From Rostrohypoxylon terebratum (lineage: Eukaryota > Ascomycota > Sordariomycetes > Xylariales > Hypoxylaceae), in assembly GCA_022497145.1 (NCBI GenBank), contig MU385923.1, positions 109,962 to 173,961 of the forward strand: 64,000 bases of DNA. Direction: 5' to 3'. Positions 60,538-64,000 of the stretch are shown here, piece after piece. The notes beneath the pieces were generated by a model that saw only the letters and a program-made list of their open reading frames with translations, had not been told where the DNA came from and made no database searches. The position numbers and the translations under genes are program-made. Position 1 is the stretch's first letter. The number at the start of each line of letters is the position of its first letter.

Positions 60538-60789
60538 TCAGGATGGGCTTACTCGCCCCATACCACATATTGATAATCTTAAATAATTTAAGATTCTCCA
60601 GCTCAGAGCCACCAGCTTCCCCCATAGCCATCCTTTCCAACTGACCGACTGCACATAATTCCTGCTCACGGTTAGAGGTAGATCTATGAGATAAAGTATC
60701 AAGCCCACTGTCATAACAAGGGTAAGAACTCCGAATTCTTGTATGATCCAGCTGAAAATGCCCATATACAACCAAGAGGTAAACACCAT
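60538..60789 (-). CDS. Possible small membrane protein, unrecognised
   Basis: An 83-codon frame starts at an ATG in good context (ACCATGG) and begins with two adjoining hydrophobic stretches (SWLYMGIFSWII and VLTLVMTVGLILYLIDL), followed by Trp/Lys-rich sequence. I do not recognise it. It could be a small orphan gene, the remnant of a larger membrane protein, or chance. Confidence 0.2.
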   Translation of the reverse strand: MVFTSWLYMGIFSWIIQEFGVLTLVMTVGLILYLIDLPLTVSRNYVQSVSWKGWLWGKLVALSWRILNYLRLSICGMGRVSPS

Positions 60790-63160
60790 GGTAGACTGCC
60801 AGTCTACGTGATTCCCAATCTCATGATAAGAGCTTGCACCGCTGAAAAGGAGAGATCCTTACCTACCTAGGTCCTAGGTACTTAGAGGTAGGTATCCAGT
60901 AATTAAGTATGAAAAACATGTAATGAGCCTCTAATAGAAGTATAGAAATTGTAGTTTTCCTTAGATACCTACCTATGCAGCATGAAGTTGATTCCGTCGG
61001 ATTTGGTAGCTTAACTCCTAAATGTCAGTTACACAAGCCAAATACGAGGCGTATGGGGGATTCCGGGAAAGTCTTTCTTCAGTTACCGGAATCTACGCGG
61101 AGAGCTCTATTTCCGAATTTCACCTCCGTCAATATGGCTAGTATAGGTAGACTAGGGGTAGATCAGTATCACTAGTTCTCTGGGTTCATGCCTTATTAGA
61201 GGCCAGTCCACCAGGCCAAATACCCAAAGTCTGGAGACTTATCGGTGTATATGTCTCTGTCTCACTAATTGAAGGCATTGTATCGAGCCGCAAAGTGACG
61301 AATAAATATATTTTCGACAACATATATAGGTAAAGTAACGAGGGTTTAATAATTCTGACAGTATGACACATTGGTTCGAGCATTTTGAACACTTGAGTTG
61401 AGAACTGATCGAAAGCGAGGTACATATAATATGTACTATATTTGTAGGCGTAAATGATCCCTATGACTATCCAATACCGAATCCATTAGGAATAACCGGA
61501 ACCAAAATGTAACCCCTACGAAAATCATACTTTTCGCAGGTTCCAACTAAGGAACTGGTCTCGGTGTCATCGAAGTTACCGCATCGCGCTACCAGAAAAT
61601 ACGTATATCCTCTGCAGTCGGAATACCGACAACGGGTTTCAGCGCTCGCTAAAATGCGCGAAGCTAGAATTAGGTACCAAGGGGAAAATTTACCTAGTAC
61701 CTAATATTATTAATGGCGATTAGATAGCTGCAGCAGCACATGTAGAGCGGGCATGCGGGTGCCTAGATGGCAAGAGTCATGAGTACCTGGGTCCTGCGGT
61801 CACCTTTTCAACTACATACCTTAGCCAAGGCAAGGAACCGCAAGAGGGAGTCGAGAATCGTGCAGCTGCTTGCGGACGAGGAAGGCAAGTTTTATCACCC
61901 GACAAGGCGAGATTGGTATTGCCCCGTAGGCAGTGATCGGAAAGGTTTGTCATAATTATGGAAACTTTAGACATCACAAACAGCTGCTTTGATGTTCCCC
62001 TAAGATCTTGAACACTCCCGTATAGGGGTATCACGTGACGAACCAGGCATTCCGAATATCCCTAGTCATCTTTATACCTTATCGTGCATTTTGGAAGGTA
62101 GGGAAGGTAGGGAAGGTAGCATTGAGGTGGCTGAGTATCGTGGATCATGATACTCGACGGTCCTACACTCAGTACCCAAGAAAACGAGACTTCAACTCTG
62201 CCCAATTCTTTCCATTAGTAATTTCATCGAGATATATGCAAGTTAGGAAGAGAAATGGCCTTGGAAGGTGTGGGTATTCTCGTTTGCATGGGACGGGGGA
62301 GCTATTTTTTTGGGCATCCCATTCTAGGTCCAATTGAAGCATAGGACCATAGGTACTTAGCGATGAAAACCCCGGCGCATATTTATTACCACTTGACTCA
62401 TTGAACACGGTGCAACCGACCTGACCTTCGTATTCGGAGACGCAGCAGCCGGGGCGATGGACTCGTCAGTGAACAATGATGTTGAGTTGCGGAGATGGTT
62501 CAAGCAATGTCTTGATCGCTGAGGGGAACCTTGAAGATCTCAGTCGGCAGAAAGATCTAATCAGTTACGTCGTGACGTAGCCCCGGTTCAGATCTAATAC
62601 CTGTGAGGACCACGTATGACCACCTCTGTGAATATACCTAGTAGGTACTACCTAGTAGTAACTTGGAACTAGTTGAACAGTTGGTGAAAGGAAACTCGAT
62701 GGGTTTCTAAGTAACAATATCTGTATGAATATTTAATAGTGTTGTTGGTGTTGCTATGTCCAGCGTATGGAAGTGATACACAACTGTTATAATTGTTACT
62801 GTAAACAAAAAAAAGATGAACTATTTAGATGCCCCAGCCCTACGCGATCAAATGAGGCCTCAGCTAAGCAGCTAGGGGGGATCTGAGCTAGGTGGGGACG
62901 TTACCCATTAGAAACCCTGCGAATCAAAAATCTAAGTTAGGATCTGATTAAGGTCTAGGCTCAACTAGCGGGGTTCTACCGGGCGGGATTGCCTCCTAAT
63001 AAAGTGGAGAACCTGGAAAAGTCCGCAGTCGCAAGGTGGTGCAGGTAGGTTGCAGCAGGTGCAGGTAGTGCAAAATGCGGAAAGATGGGAAAACCATGAT
63101 GTAGATGTTGGTCGGGGGAGGAGGCACCCTTTGCAGGAGCGAGGGGTCTGATTACCATAC

Positions 63161-63200
63161 TTTCCCTTATTTTCCCTTATTTTCCCTTATTTTCCCTTAT
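63161..63200. repeat. 10-bp tandem repeat (TTTCCCTTAT)x4
   Basis: Four perfect copies of TTTCCCTTAT lie in non-coding DNA, followed by a partial unit TTTA. Confidence 0.95.
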
Positions 63201-63410
63201 TTTACGCTACCTACATGGTACCTAAGCCAATAATGGTATGGCTGACGCAGATACGTGCATATATGTACCCAGGCATGTCCATGTCAAGATTTGAATAATC
63301 GTACATAGTAGAAATACCTGGAACACCTGGACTTGGCTTTAACTGATTACCTAGTACGTCCATCTTTGGTCCGTACTTGAACCTGTACTAATCTCTACTA
63401 GAACCCATCC

Positions 63411-63460
63411 ATACAACTCCATACAACTCCATACAAATCCATGCAAACCCATACAAACCC
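63411..63460. repeat. 10-bp imperfect tandem repeat (ATACAACTCC)x5
   Basis: Five 10-bp units: two are exact ATACAACTCC and three are variants (ATACAAATCC, ATGCAAACCC, ATACAAACCC). Confidence 0.9.
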
Positions 63461-63905
63461 ATATTAACGACATCTCCGTATCATCTCCATACTACCTTAC
63501 CTACATCTTGACTGACCTTAAAATCACCAACCAGCACATTTACGGATCACCTACCCGCCCTTCGTCCTCCATTGTGCCTGTTGCATGTGCCTGTGTTACA
63601 TCGTCAAGGCAGTCAGCACCTCATTCGACCGTTCCATTCGTCGCCTTTCTAACTTCTCTGCACTATAATTTTCGCCAAATTTTCTGAATCGCCGATTCGA
63701 TTTGGTCCAGACACCACATAGCATACACACCACAATCTTCAACCACATTACAACACTACGCAACTACGCAACTACACCACTTCACACCACTCTCGTTTTT
63801 GTTTTGGTTCACGACACGACATACCTTAGGTCCTCCCGTCCTCAGCACTTAGGTATCTCACCAGGTAGCCTGTACCCAACTTTGGTTTCTGCGGTCTCTG
63901 CGTGT

Positions 63906-63978
<73 letters not shown>

Positions 63979-64000
63979 GGGGGGGGGGGGGGGGGGGGGG
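63906..64000. other. Terminal poly-G run, probable artefact
   Basis: Ninety-five bases of G with one T at 63978 close the window. Such runs are typical of two-colour sequencing, where no signal is read as G, or of a failed contig end. I do not think it is genomic. Confidence 0.85.

Larger units (their letters stand above)
59860..64000. other. Gene-poor right end of the window
   Basis: I see no gene with a recognisable product. The stretch holds a possible small membrane ORF (60538-60789), three simple tandems (GGAAGGTAG at 62093-62119; TTTCCCTTAT at 63161-63200; ATACAACTCC-type at 63411-63460), CA-rich DNA at 63700-63790 and a terminal poly-G run. The CA- and CT-rich last kilobase resembles the 5' leader of a gene beginning beyond the window. 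Confidence 0.45.

Overview
The window is nuclear DNA of a filamentous ascomycete (Pezizomycotina, most likely a Sordariomycete). The evidence is short introns (about 40-95 nt) with GTATGT/GTAAGT donors and CTAAC/CTGAC branch sites, a head-to-head pair of myosin-motor chitin synthases of classes V and VII, a fungal Zn2Cys6 regulator, and long gene-poor spacers rich in TAGGTA/TACCTA words. Species cannot be fixed from sequence alone. Several frames open at TTG or GTG codons; I used ATG starts throughout and rebuilt introns by hand.

Layout. 1-8476 holds no gene I can support, only microsatellites and a possible orphan promoter. 8477-10193 (-) is a seven-exon CDF zinc transporter. 11995-12950 (+) is a decayed short-chain dehydrogenase. 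13417-18972 (+) is IML1, the DEPDC5-type subunit of SEACIT/GATOR1. 22746-24621 (+) is a vacuolar Ca2+/H+ exchanger. 26363-27326 (-) is a decayed medium-chain alkenal-type reductase. 29263-30975 (+) is an MFS anion:cation symporter and 32083-33751 (+) a Zn2Cys6 regulator; with the reductase pseudogene these could be remains of a small metabolic locus. 34209-34913 (-) is an unrecognised four-helix membrane protein. 35818-39363 (-) is BMS1, the ribosome-biogenesis GTPase. 40224-40728 (+) is an I9-type proteinase inhibitor, 41313-42786 (+) a mitochondrial dehydrogenase kinase. 43833-49280 (-) is the class VII chitin synthase and 54141-59859 (+) the class V chitin synthase, diverging from a 4.86 kb spacer. 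59860-64000 has no clear gene and ends in a near-pure poly-G run that is probably a sequencing artefact.

How the genes relate. Most are unlinked housekeeping functions: zinc and calcium storage in the vacuole, amino-acid signalling to TORC1 at the vacuole (IML1), 40S subunit maturation (BMS1), and mitochondrial carbon entry (the kinase). The two chitin synthases probably form a co-regulated cell-wall module.

The most unusual signal is in the MFS gene. No single canonical intron joins its first two exons in frame. The sequence fits a nested 'stwintron': an internal 57-nt intron splits the donor G|TATGT of an external intron, and two successive excisions restore the expected reading frame. Other points are a possible dual-start (mitochondrial/cytosolic) proteinase inhibitor, a three-codon upstream ORF whose stop overlaps the kinase start codon, and first introns at nearly the same place in both chitin synthases.
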